From: Phlebotomus papatasi
Taxonomy: Eukaryota > Arthropoda > Insecta > Diptera > Psychodidae
Assembly (NCBI RefSeq): GCF_024763615.1
Contig: NC_077225.1
Location: forward strand, 868,001-932,000
Reading direction: 5' to 3'
DNA length: 64,000 nt
Shown here: positions 42,724-52,429 of the stretch, one piece after another
How positions within the stretch are numbered: the first letter of the stretch is position 1
Layout of the letters: every line of letters starts with the position of its first letter
Position numbers and translations under genes: made by a program
Notes under the pieces: generated by a model
Told to the model about the DNA's origin: nothing
The model's input: only the letters and a program-made list of their open reading frames with translations
Databases searched by the model: none

Positions 42724-44538
42724 AACGGTCCCGACTTTATTCTCCGAAATCATGACAACTGGCCAAAGGATCCCTCAAGAGTTGCATCTGAGATGTCAAT
42801 AACTGCCATTCAAATACAAGTACCTGACCCAATCCATCCTATTGACCACATCCTGGCAAAATTTAACCGTTTTCCAACAATCCTACGCACTCTGGCATAT
42901 GTACTCCGGTTCATATCAAGAAATCGCCTGTCAGGTCCAATGCTTCCTATCGAATTAAATCACGCCGAAAGAGTTCTCATTTTATTCGTGCAAAACCGAT
43001 CCTTTAGTGAGGTAAAGGCGGCCATCAATACTGGCAGGATTCATTCGTCACAGCGCTTCCGCCACCTCCGATCTCTTAACCCCTTCGTAGATAAGTTTGG
43101 TATCATCAGGGTCGGCGGACGGTTAGTGGCTTCCACACAGGAATATGACATGAAGCATCCCATTCTGCTTCCCAAGGGACACCTGGCATTGACCATTGCC
43201 ACACAAATTCATAAGGACCACCTTCATTCAGGACCACAATTGTTGTTAGCCACACTTCGACAAAGGTACTGGCCACTAGGGGCCCGTAATCTCACTCGCC
43301 AGGTGGTGCGATCCTGCATCACATGCTTTCGACACCGACCAAACCTTGAAGTACAGCAAATGGGAAATTTTCCCAAAGAGCGACTAACACTTGAATCTCC
43401 TTTAACCACATGCGCGGCTGATTTTTGTGTCCCAATTCTCACTCGCCCTTCTTATAAACGGGGAGGAGTAGCCTACAAAACCTACATTTGCGCATTTGTG
43501 TGCTGCGCTACCAAGGCGGTTCACTTGGAAGTGGTGGGTGATTTAACTACCGACTCGTTTATCGCCGCACTGCGTCGATTTATTTCCCGTCGCTCTTCAC
43601 CAGTTCACATATATTGCGATAACGCAACCAATTTTCGTGGGGCACAAGCTGCACTGAAGAAGCTATTTGATGATTTGCACTCCAACCAACAGGTTCAAAC
43701 AGAGTGCAGTTTAAAAGGAATTAATTTTCATTTTATTCCACCTCGCTCACCTCATCATGGAGGACTCCATGAGGCGGCCATTAAGTCACTCAAGCACCAT
43801 CTTAGCCGAGAAGTGGGTAACACCATTTTGACTTTCGAAGAGTTAAACACAATCACGGCACAAATCGAGGCCATTTTAAATAGCCGCCCCATAACTCCGC
43901 TATCAGATGATCCTAGTGAGCCCTCTGCCTTGACTCCAGGTCATTTCTTGGTGGGGAAGCCCATAAACATACTACCATCACATAATTACACCAATGTACC
44001 AGCCAACACCTTGTCTAGGTGGCAGCTCTGTCAACGTCTTCTCCAACAATTTGCAAAGGGATGGAAACTCGAATATCTCCACACACTCCAAAAGCGGAGC
44101 AAATGGACAGGAGAGGCAAAGAACCTCCAAGTAGGGGATTTGGTATTGCTGGCCGAAGACAATTTTCCATCCTTTCATTGGCCAATGGGTGTTATCACGT
44201 TCGTTCATCCTGGACAAGACAACAAGTGTAGTGTAGTGACAGTTAAAACATCAAAGGGAACATATACACGTGATATTCAGAAAATCGCCAAGCTCCCAAT
44301 TCAGGGACTACCGCCCTCTTCGGCGACCATGTTGATGCAAGTTCATCAACAATCCATAACTAAAATTTCAGAAATTTTCAACACCCTAATCCAGTTTTCA
44401 ATGTCACTCAAGCAAGTTCGGCCGGGCCACTGGCATGCAACAAAAGAAGAAATTTCCGACAATGTCCCGCTCAACGAGAGTTATTTAACAGGCGTACGAG
44501 AATATCCAAGTCTTTTTTCCGCTCCAATCGTCGAATAG
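42724..44538 (+). pseudogene. BEL2 RNase H end, integrase and LTR-encoded tail
   Basis: Same frame as the preceding segment. It has the BEL linker (NHAERVLILFVQNRSF), then the integrase finger with H...H (HPILLPKGHLAL and IHKDHLHSGP), WPLGARNLTRQVVRSCITCF, then the core: CAADFCVPIL (D), IYCDNATNFRG (D) and PHHGGLHEAAIKSLKHHL (E), and GHFLVGKPINILPS. A C-terminal domain (WTGEAKNLQVGDLVLLAEDN) follows. The last 69 codons (44330-44538) lie in the 3' LTR and end in SLFSAPIVE. The start is shared with the upstream frame; ATG 42793 is only internal. Confidence 0.9.
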
Positions 44539-45068
44539 AACGCAAAGTCAGTGATTAACTCTAGTGAAATTAAACCACGTGCCAACCACGTTACAGTTTC
44601 CAAGTTCGATTTTCGCCACAATCAAGTGAAATTTCCTTATAAAAACGGGTGCAAATTTGTGCATCACCAAACCATATACCACAAGTGTTTTCCCATCTCA
44701 TCAGACAGTTTTTATGTGAAGTGAAAGGAGATCATTCTCCTCTGGACAGAACACTCCGGCTACAGAGGAGAGGGCATCCCAACGCACAATTTTTTTGTCC
44801 TCCTCTCCGGATAAAGAGGGAGGCATTCACCTAACCACACTCTGCACAACCATACAGGTGACCAGATACTCAGAGGGAAGAGGGAGGCATTCACCTAACC
44901 ACACTCTGCACAACCATACAGGTGACCAGATACTCAGAGGGAAGAGGGAGGTATTCACCTAACCACACTCTGCACAACCATACAGGTGACCAGATACTCA
45001 GAGGGAAGATGGAGGCATTCACCTAACCACACTCTGCACAACCATACAGGTCAGTGAATCTATCTAGA
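44330..45068 (+). repeat. BEL2 3' LTR
   Basis: 739 bp with four copies of the 64-bp unit. It differs from the 5' LTR at several bases; among them is a C-to-G change in the last CA (TCTAGA). The target duplication AGCAC follows. Confidence 0.9.
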
Positions 45069-45639
45069 AGCACTATAGAATGTCTAGGACTTTGCTGGAC
45101 AACTAAAATGAGAGAGAATATGTGAAATGAAACTTCTATTTGACCTGACGAATACCGCACAAATACTTGTGACTTCCTATTTTGCGCCCGGCCGGGAAGC
45201 TGTCAATTGCTTTGATGTATGGAAAGATAGGATTTAAAGGCACACGACATTAGCATTTAAAGGCTGCTGCAAGGTGATATTTGCAAATTTTTGCCACCCA
45301 CAAAAATTGTGTCATCTGAACCAAAATGTATTAACAGAAATATTAAGCCTGATTAACTTTCTATGTGTCACAATTTTATTTGTAAAATGATTTTTACTAT
45401 GAATAATCACATGATTTGTGGAGCATCAAAATTACAGTTTAGAGCTCATTTTCATTTTTTTTTTTGATCTACCATCTAGGAAATAGGAGCTAGGCTCTCC
45501 ATTTTTTGATGATTCGTGAGGATGATGGATAGCTACCTAATAGTTAATAGAATATAATTTATGCTTTTGAGAACAAGGAAAAAATCGCAACATTTAAAGG
45601 CTGCTGCATTTAAAGGCAGACGATTTTTCCCTAACCGAT

Positions 45640-46290
45640 TTTTTGCTTGAAGTTGTAAGAGTTTCCTCGGGCCTTATTCTTTCGGTGGTTATTTTTGGCG
45701 TTGGCTTCATTTTTTATGTTTTTGTTACGCGAGTGATTGGCCATGCTTGTGATTTCTTTATTTCAATTTCTATCTTACTTATTGTCAGCATTTATGACCT
45801 CTTATTAGCTCCTATCACTCTCTTTTTTGCAGTTCTCCTCTTTTCTTTTACTTCCCTTTTTTTCTCATTTCTTCACGCAGTCCAAGTCCTTTTTCTTTAA
45901 GTCATTTTTTCTTTTAGAATAAATAATAAAATTACAATATAAAAATAAAAATCTAAATTAAGCAGTTAAAATAATATATTTTCTACCGAACTCAGCAACG
46001 ACAACACGAGCCACTTATGTGAGCCTGTTGTTGCTTAGCCCATCAGTCTCGGTTTGTCCTGCCACTTCCTCTTCCTTCCCTCCTCATAAGTGAGATTTTT
46101 GAACGCATTGTTATATGAATTTTCTTTTTTATTTATATTATATCAACATAATGTATTTTTGTCATATACGGTCTGAGAACCAAGGTTTCTGTCGTTTACT
46201 TGGGGAGACCGGTTGCGAAGTCGGTCGGCAGCCGCATTTTTGAGATTGATGAAGGAAATAAATATTTTTATTATTATTATTATTATTTTA
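45640..46290 (+). repeat. Non-LTR retrotransposon 3' UTR remnant
   Basis: No coding match. Two features tie it to the 3' end of element B: a hairpin at 45993-46029 and a shared 3' terminal pattern (GGTCGGCAGCCGCATTTTTG near 46220, then GAAATAAATA and an ATT microsatellite at 46262-46289). An 85-codon open frame at 45643 is hydrophobic but T-rich and not convincing. Confidence 0.5.
45993..46029 (+). other. 3' UTR hairpin, related to 21781-21817
   Basis: AGCAACGACAAC pairs with GTTGTTGCT, enclosing an inner stem-loop CCACTTATGTGAG. The layout matches the hairpin of element B with different sequence, which suggests the structure is maintained. Confidence 0.5.
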
Positions 46291-46870
46291 GATTCTATTA
46301 AAATCTTACGAGTGATTCCGTGGATTCTATAGATTAGAACGAAAAAATGTGTCGGTATTCCAAATTTGAGTAACCCCTTGCTTCTTATGTACAGGTCTTA
46401 TGTGTAGGTTCCTAACAATTCCTGAAAATTGTAGATTTTTAGAGAACTGATAAAAAGTAGGTGAACGAATAGTGACAGAATTAGAAGAAAAACTTATTTG
46501 TTAGATTTTATTCTTTTATTTTAATTTTATTTGCATTTAATTTACAACGGGAAACAAACATTTTCCACATTTTTTTTTATCTTGTCAGCTTCTTTTAATT
46601 TTCGATCTGCAAAATTCTATGTGTAAAGTCTTCAACAGCAATGTATTTATTTCGTATAAAATTTACACTACTGAAAGATTTTTCATTAGCTATACACGTC
46701 AATAGCTAATTTTTATCCATTAAAGATTACATAATGTAAATGAGAGAGAAACACAAATTTCTCTCTCGAATGTATCAACTTAAACGCTAAAGGAAAGGGA
46801 CAAAATATACCAAAATTAAAAAGTATTATCTCCTATGTCCGGAATTTATTATGACATCAAAACTCGTCGA
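46291..46870 (+). repeat. Dispersed repeat copy
   Basis: 46310-46390 matches 34408-34470 in reverse and 46720-46870 matches 28690-28840 in reverse. The order of the two blocks is the same on the minus strand there, so this may be an older, uninterrupted copy of the locus that was filled at 28.8-34.4 kb. Confidence 0.5.
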
Positions 46871-46975
46871 GACATTTCCTTTCCCTGCAAATGCTTTGGA
46901 ACTTTTCCAGAATACTACACAGAATCCTTACAAAAAAGAAAACATGATATTTTACTCGTTTTAGAAGGATAAAAT

Positions 46976-48484
46976 CGACGGTTCCGTTCCATACTATTCT
47001 AAGTCGACTTAGAATTACATTTTTCCGAGAGATAGGGGAAAGTGCTCTCCCTTCGAACGTTCATACCTTCGAATAATGTAAATTTCTTTTGTTTTTCGTA
47101 AGAGATTTACACTAAATTATCACGGAATTATCAACAATTGATGATAAGCCAACTAATATTTAACAAAAATGTGTAGGGTAAGTGTGCCAAATTTCGACCA
47201 GCTTGTAATTTCGACCACTTTGAGTGTAATTTCGGCCATGCAAATAAATTAATTAAAATTATGTATGTAATCTTCGAATTGTCAATGAATTCATTTTGCT
47301 TTCAAACATTTATTCATTTTAGGATGTATTAACACAAACACAGTTAAATTTTAGGTATAATTTGATTTCAAATTGCGTTGTAAAAAGTCAGTGTGGAAAA
47401 AGTCTTACAAAAAATGTGACAGATCGATTGTGTCTCTAGCAGTGTTGTGATTTGTGGTGAAGTGCAGAAGGTTTTCCTTCAGTGTTTTTCATGAAAATTG
47501 ATTAGTTTTCATTAAAGATTCCTTCTGTTTATGTTAATAGTGAATCAATCTTTAAATTTCGGGTAAAATTTCCCATCTGGATCCTGTATTTCGCGTAAAA
47601 AAGTATATACTTTGTGAGCGTCTCTCCGGTGAGGTAGTGTTGGATATTCAGGCAACATCTTTCGCTTTCCTAAATTTCTTATTCATTTTAGGTTTTCTTT
47701 TTCAATTTCTGAATTCTACAACGTCCAGAGAAAAATACCATCGCTTCTATGAAAAAGATAATGTGGAAAAGGCCTTGGAAGAGTTCAGGAAGGGCAAATT
47801 GCTACGGGAATCTGCGAGTAAATTTGAGATGTTACTCTTCAGGTGTTTAGGACAAATTACACGGAAGATCTCAGAGCTTGTGAGTCATATAAACGTATTA
47901 AATTAAATATTAAACTCGTTCCGTTTGACGTTTTGAGATTTTCTATCCGTTGCGTCACAAAATGTGATAAGAAAAAAGGTGGCCGAAATTTCACACAAAG
48001 TGGCTGAAATACTACCCAAAGCAATGTCCATATTTTTATTAATTTTTCAATATTTTAGGAAGTGATGAAAAACAAAAATGATAAACTAGTCTTGAAGGTT
48101 TCACACAACCCTCCCGAAAAGGAAGTAACAAAAAATATCAATATGAATTAAAAATATTGCATTTCAAACTTAGGACTTCGGTGCTTACATGCAACTATGC
48201 CGAAATTTGGCACACTTACCCTAATTCTCTTAGGAAAACTGAAAGAAAATTCACATTATTCGAAGGCATGAACATTCGAAGGGAGAGTACTTTCCCCTAT
48301 GTTGTTCCTTTGACCGAGATCTAGATCTAGTGAAAATTTGGTGGTCATCCGGCGTTCGGCTAACGAGATATTCAACATTTTCGAAAAGCAAATTACACGG
48401 GAAGCATAGGAAATCGTCAATTTCAAATGGTTCTCCTGAGAAGTTGTCAATCTGAGATAGAATAGCATGGAATGGAACCGTCGA
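46976..48484. mobile_element. Foldback-type inverted-repeat element, interrupted
   Basis: The arms 47031-47090 and 48243-48300 are inverted copies (CCTTCGAACG-type block, GGGGAAAGTGCTCTCC). Farther out, CGACGGTTCC...CTATTCT at 46976 matches AGAATAGCATGGAATGGAACCGTCG at 48460-48484 in reverse. The right arm has extra sequence (48301-48455). A pogo-like element (47176-48221) sits between the arms at a TA. Confidence 0.65.
47176..48221 (+). mobile_element. pogo-like element fragment with psq-type HTH
   Basis: The ends GGGTAAGTGTGCCAAATTTCG (47176) and its reverse complement (ending 48221) form a perfect 21-bp TIR, flanked by TA on both sides (47174-47175 and 48222-48223), which fits the Tc1/mariner/pogo target rule. 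Inside, 47716-47840 reads REKYHRFYEKDNVEKALEEF then RKGKLLRESASKFEM. This resembles a pipsqueak-type helix-turn-helix at the N-terminus of pogo/Tigger transposases. The rest of a transposase (DDE domain) is missing, so the copy is non-autonomous. A domesticated exon is the alternative. Confidence 0.7.
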
Positions 48485-48490
48485 AATATT

Positions 48491-48715
48491 TATCAGTATT
48501 ATACATAGAGCAAGTCGCTGTTTTGTGACGTCACTATAGAGCAAGTCGCTGATTGTGACGTCACTATCGAGGAAGTGGGTGTGACGTCACTATAGAGCAA
48601 GTCGCTGTTCTGTGACGTCACGTGTGTGATGACGTCACGTCTATGCTGACGTCACACCCTGGAGACATGACGCAATATTTTGGGGGCCGAGGTCACCCCG
48701 GGGGGTGACGTCAGT
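48491..48715. promoter_or_regulatory. Cluster of seven TGACGTCA (CRE) sites
   Basis: Perfect palindromes TGACGTCA at 48526, 48556, 48582, 48613, 48630, 48647 and 48706 (start positions). The first four are in a degenerate tandem unit TATAGAGCAAGTCGCTGTT(N)TGTGACGTCAC. CREB/ATF proteins bind this sequence. Whether it regulates anything here is unknown, and no gene start is next to it. Confidence 0.7.
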
Positions 48716-48744
48716 CAAGTGAAAATTTGAATTTGAATTTTCCG

Positions 48745-48905
48745 TTAGAACACACGAGCGCCATCTATGATTGTGAATTTGAATTTCTGTGCGCCATTTT
48801 GAATGGCTATCCGCCATTTTGAATGTTTATCCGCCATTTTGAGATTTCTATCCGCCATTTATATTTTTGTCCGCCATTTTTTATTACCGACCGCTGTTCT
48901 GATTT
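48745..48905 (+). repeat. CCGCCATTTT tandem array
   Basis: Six near copies of a 20-23 bp unit with core CCGCCATTTTGAAT. The GCCATTTT core resembles YY1/Pho sites, but the unit may only be a short satellite. Confidence 0.7.
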
Positions 48906-48976
48906 TCTATGCGCGCCCTCTGTTATTCCTATTATTAACTATTTCCGTAATTTTTTTCGCGACGTGAAAATTTTTT

Positions 48977-49053
48977 GGCCGAGACCTGGGATTGAACCGA
49001 CAGATACTTAAAGTCTTAAACGTAATGTGTACCACCACTTAGACCACTCGGCC
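48977..49053 (-). tRNA. tRNA-Leu-like sequence (possibly pseudogene or SINE head)
   Basis: On the minus strand: a perfect 7-bp acceptor stem GGCCGAG/CTCGGCC, an A box TGGTCTAAGTGG and a B box GGTTCAATCCC. The anticodon-loop candidate TTTAAGA (anticodon TAA) sits in a poorly paired stem and the variable region is short, so a functional tRNA is doubtful. A TTTT follows on the minus strand. The 77-bp length is shorter than most leucine tRNAs. Confidence 0.4.
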
Positions 49054-49114
49054 ACGGCGGCATGTTGGTGGGTTCCCGCTGAATCGTGAACCGTTGCATC
49101 GTCCACAGGTTGAC

Positions 49115-49614
49115 NNNNNNNNNNNNNNNNNNNNNNNNNNNNNNNNNNNNNNNNNNNNNNNNNNNNNNNNNNNNNNNNNNNNNNNNNNNNNNNNNNNNNN
49201 NNNNNNNNNNNNNNNNNNNNNNNNNNNNNNNNNNNNNNNNNNNNNNNNNNNNNNNNNNNNNNNNNNNNNNNNNNNNNNNNNNNNNNNNNNNNNNNNNNNN
49301 NNNNNNNNNNNNNNNNNNNNNNNNNNNNNNNNNNNNNNNNNNNNNNNNNNNNNNNNNNNNNNNNNNNNNNNNNNNNNNNNNNNNNNNNNNNNNNNNNNNN
49401 NNNNNNNNNNNNNNNNNNNNNNNNNNNNNNNNNNNNNNNNNNNNNNNNNNNNNNNNNNNNNNNNNNNNNNNNNNNNNNNNNNNNNNNNNNNNNNNNNNNN
49501 NNNNNNNNNNNNNNNNNNNNNNNNNNNNNNNNNNNNNNNNNNNNNNNNNNNNNNNNNNNNNNNNNNNNNNNNNNNNNNNNNNNNNNNNNNNNNNNNNNNN
49601 NNNNNNNNNNNNNN
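49115..49614. other. Assembly gap (500 N)
   Basis: Exactly 500 unresolved bases, so probably an arbitrary-size scaffold gap. Open frames that run through it are artefacts. Confidence 0.99.
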
Positions 49615-49654
49615 ATGAAAATCGCACGTCAATGCACAGTGGGGCCGTGACGGC

Positions 49655-50268
49655 CAAAACCTATTTTTTTCGATATTTTTAATCGGTCCAAAAGTATTTT
49701 TATTTGATTTGGCACTAATTGAAGATTATTTTCCCAAATTTTCACTAAGATCGGTTGGAAATTGTGGCCTATAGAGATTCTTAAAGTCACCACTTTCATG
49801 AATTTTTTCGTCATTTTTGGCTCCCTGGAGATGTATGCATACACGGAAAATGATACAGATAATTGTATCTTCCTATAGGACTTATGCCATTTAGCATGTC
49901 TTTTTATATAGAAGAAAGACTCCCAAATGCAATAGTCATAATTTAAATTATCCTCGTAGTCCTCCTCTAGGACATTCTTTAATTTAGTCTTAACATTAGC
50001 CAAAAAAAACGTAATTCTCGGGATTCATCAAAGGTTCTACTTATGAAGCCGCAGAATGCCGGTATTCTGAATAGCATAGTTTGTCTCTAAATTTAATCTA
50101 CTTTAAGGAGATACTAAGCTCATTTTGCGATTTTTTGCGATAAGGACCTTCCCAAGCAATTTTCTGAGACCATGCACACCTAAAGAACACTTTTTTCACG
50201 TAAATCAGTAGTCTTATTTTATTATGCATTTCACAGATTTGCCTTCTTTTGTAAAAACACATCTAATT
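49655..50268. other. Non-coding, no gene
   Basis: AT-rich; a chance open frame of 124 codons exists on the minus strand with no recognisable domain. Confidence 0.5.
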
Positions 50269-50269
50269 T

Positions 50270-50281
50270 ATATATACATAC

Positions 50282-50314
<33 letters not shown>

Positions 50315-50342
50315 CATATATACATATATACATATATATATG
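50270..50342. repeat. (TA/CATA)n microsatellite
   Basis: Runs of TATATACATA with ATAT over about 70 bp. Confidence 0.9.
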
Positions 50343-51640
50343 GATATAGCTATGGACACGAATGAATTCGTTGAAACTATTTGAGTCCAAAAAAATCTAT
50401 TAAAATGGGAAATTCACGAGAGAATTAATATATTATTTGATGTTTGTAATAAAGCTACACTACTAGAATAATTCATTTAATTAACCTGTAAATGTAAATA
50501 CTATTAAGGATTAATGAAAATCGAACATTTTTTATATTTATTTTATTTGAATTTTCATTTTATTTTAGTTCAAAATTTTATGGAGTTCTACAAATAAGAA
50601 ATATAAAATTAAATCTGATGAGCAGAATATCATATTTAATTATTACTCAATTTAATTTAATTTAATTATTACTAAAGAGTTCTTTATGAATTTCCAAGTA
50701 AGATAGCTAAAGTTTCTTTGTTTTTTCAAGAAATCTATGAGCCTATGCGTTGGTATTCTTCTTCTGTTACAATTTTTCCTTTTTTTCGTGTAGGTATGTC
50801 ATAATACGATTCACTTTCGAATTAGAAAAACTTAGGAAAAATCCCTTAACCTCCGAAAAATCACTAAAAACTTATTAATATATCTCAATACACTTAATAG
50901 ACTACAATTCTAGCTGAACTTTTTTATAAGGAAAAGATATTTGTGGAACTATAAATCTCAAAATGAAATTTTTTTTCCTGTTCACAACATAAAATGATTT
51001 TACAATTTTATAGAATTCTTCACAGAAAAATATGAGAAAAAATAATATAAAAATGCCTCAATTAACACTTTAAAAAATGAAAGAAACTTCAAGAAACTAA
51101 ATTTTATTGGAAGCTAAATTTAAGAGATACTCTTTATTTCTCAACTTTTTTCCGTAATAACCTTTTTCGAGTTGTTTCGAGACATTTTTAGTATTTCAAT
51201 TGAATTTATTAATTTATTAATGGTATAAGAATAGAAAAAAGAATTCCAATTGATTGAAGAAATAAAATTATTTTTTACTAAAACAATTAAATTGTTAATA
51301 TCCGAATTTTATCATAATATTGCTATATCTTTACATACACAATTTTTTATGTTAAAAATATAACGTTGGTTATTGGTATAAAAAAGACCATTTATCTTCG
51401 AAAATACTGTAAAACCATACAATGTTAGTTCAACAATAAAGAAATGATTACATTATTGGAGTTATTGGAGACACCACAGAAGTTTATAGTGTAAATAAAA
51501 TTACTATTGATACTATTGGAGATTAACACTACTTTATAATTATATATTAATTAACCTAATATTATAGGTATATTAATATACCTCGCGAGTTTTTCTTCGC
51601 TATTTTCTTCAGTGCATATGGCAAAAATGACCTATCTACT
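50343..51640. other. Non-coding, no gene
   Basis: Strongly AT-rich. Nothing supportable. Confidence 0.55.
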
Positions 51641-51647
51641 ATCTAGA

Positions 51648-51880
51648 GAGAGTCGTCAATCAGAGCAAATGACACTCAAATCATCCAATTTCTTCTCAGG
51701 AGAGACTAGAAAAAATTCCTGCTCTACCCAGAATCGAACTGGAGATCTCTCGTTAACTAGACGATAGAGCAATCGTCTAGTTAACGAGAGATCTCCAGTT
51801 CGATTCTGGGTAGAACAGGAATTTTTTCCTGAGAAGAAATTGGATGATTTGAGTGTCATTTGCTCTGATTGACGACTCTC
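51648..51880. repeat. Long palindrome with tRNA-like core
   Basis: Two arms of about 110 bp are nearly perfect inverted copies around 51764, with a 6-base loop and a 9-base insertion in the left arm (AGAGACTAG near 51701-51709). Each arm carries CCAGTTCGATTCTGG, a T-arm with a B-box-like TTCGATT, and TCGTCTAGTTAACGA, an anticodon-arm-like stem-loop with an AGT triplet. This suggests a foldback made from a tRNA or SINE half. Confidence 0.75.
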
Positions 51881-52065
51881 GTAATAAATTCTCACTATTT
51901 ACTATCTATTTCAAATTTTCAACTAATAATCTAAAAATTGCTACTAAATCGCAATAAGTTTAGAAAATTATTTAATGCTCTTAAGTCATTTTTTTGTTTC
52001 TTGAGGTGTATTCTTCAACAGTTGATAAAGTGGTTTGTTTTATGTGATTCTTTGAAGTGTTTTCA

Positions 52066-52429
52066 ATGAATATGGAGACAAAAGGTAAAGGTAATGTTTA
52101 TCCTTTTATAGCCTTCTCTTAACAAATTTCCTTTCACTGTGAAAAAATAGACTTTGAATTGAAGATTGAGGATATTTTTGAGGCTGTCGCGAGCATCCCA
52201 TTCAAGAACAAGAAGTATGAAATTGAAAAATTTGTGAGCACCATGTTAAATGGAGAATTAAAGGATGATAATAAGAAGCTAGTGGGACGTTTGTGGAATC
52301 CATTTGAGAGGAGGTGGGCTGCCGCTCACAGGCACCCGGAAATTTTTAAGAGGAACAACGCCGTTTGGTTGCAATCAACTATAAAGTTCTGTTCTTCAGA
52401 GGAGATTGACAGTAATGTCGTCGACAAAG
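52066..52429 (+). CDS. Putative two-exon 5' gene fragment, unknown protein
   Basis: Exon 1, 52066-52084, codes for MNMETK and one base; the intron 52085-52150 is GTAAAGG...AATAG; exon 2, 52151-52429, ends at G|GTAAAA. Spliced, the frame is open: KIEDIFEAVASIPFKNK, then RLWNPFERRWAAAHRHPEIF and NNAVWLQSTIKF. The W...FxxRWxxAxR...FxxNNxxWL pattern resembles N-termini of uncharacterised insect and other animal proteins, from memory. No known enzyme domain. The donor after exon 2 is phase 1; the next exon is not certain (see 56352). The gene could be a host gene or part of the flanking inverted-repeat element. Confidence 0.45.

Larger units (their letters stand above)
37887..45068 (+). mobile_element. 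BEL/Pao LTR retrotransposon BEL2
   Basis: A plus-strand element of 7182 bp. LTRs are 802 bp (37887-38688) and 739 bp (44330-45068). They start TGTTGATGC and end ATCTACA and ATCTAGA. A 5-bp AGCAC target duplication is present (37882-37886 and 45069-45073). The LTR length difference equals one 64-bp tandem unit. The coding frame spans 38839-44538 with two in-frame TGA codons and no frame change. The protein order is Gag, protease, RT, RNase H, integrase. The final residues are encoded inside the 3' LTR. With the two TGAs it should not make full Gag-Pol. Confidence 0.93.
37281..45631. mobile_element. TA-flanked inverted-repeat element, split by BEL2
   Basis: The left end GGGAAAGTCGTCTGCCTTCA (37281) and the right end GGCAGACGATTTTTCCC (ending 45631) are inverted repeats. 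TA is present at both edges (37279-37280 and 45632-45633), as expected for a Tc1/mariner-type insertion. BEL2 with its target duplication occupies 37882-45073, leaving about 1.2 kb of host element. Internal copies of TTTAAAGGCTGCTGC-like motifs occur at 37505, 45258 and 45592. No transposase is seen. Confidence 0.65.

Noticed and set aside
45643..45900. 85-codon hydrophobic frame as a membrane protein
   Set aside because: It is T-rich simple sequence next to a LINE 3' UTR; the hydrophobicity follows from base composition.
49016..49682. Long open frames across the N gap
   Set aside because: They consist mostly of undetermined residues and carry no evidence.
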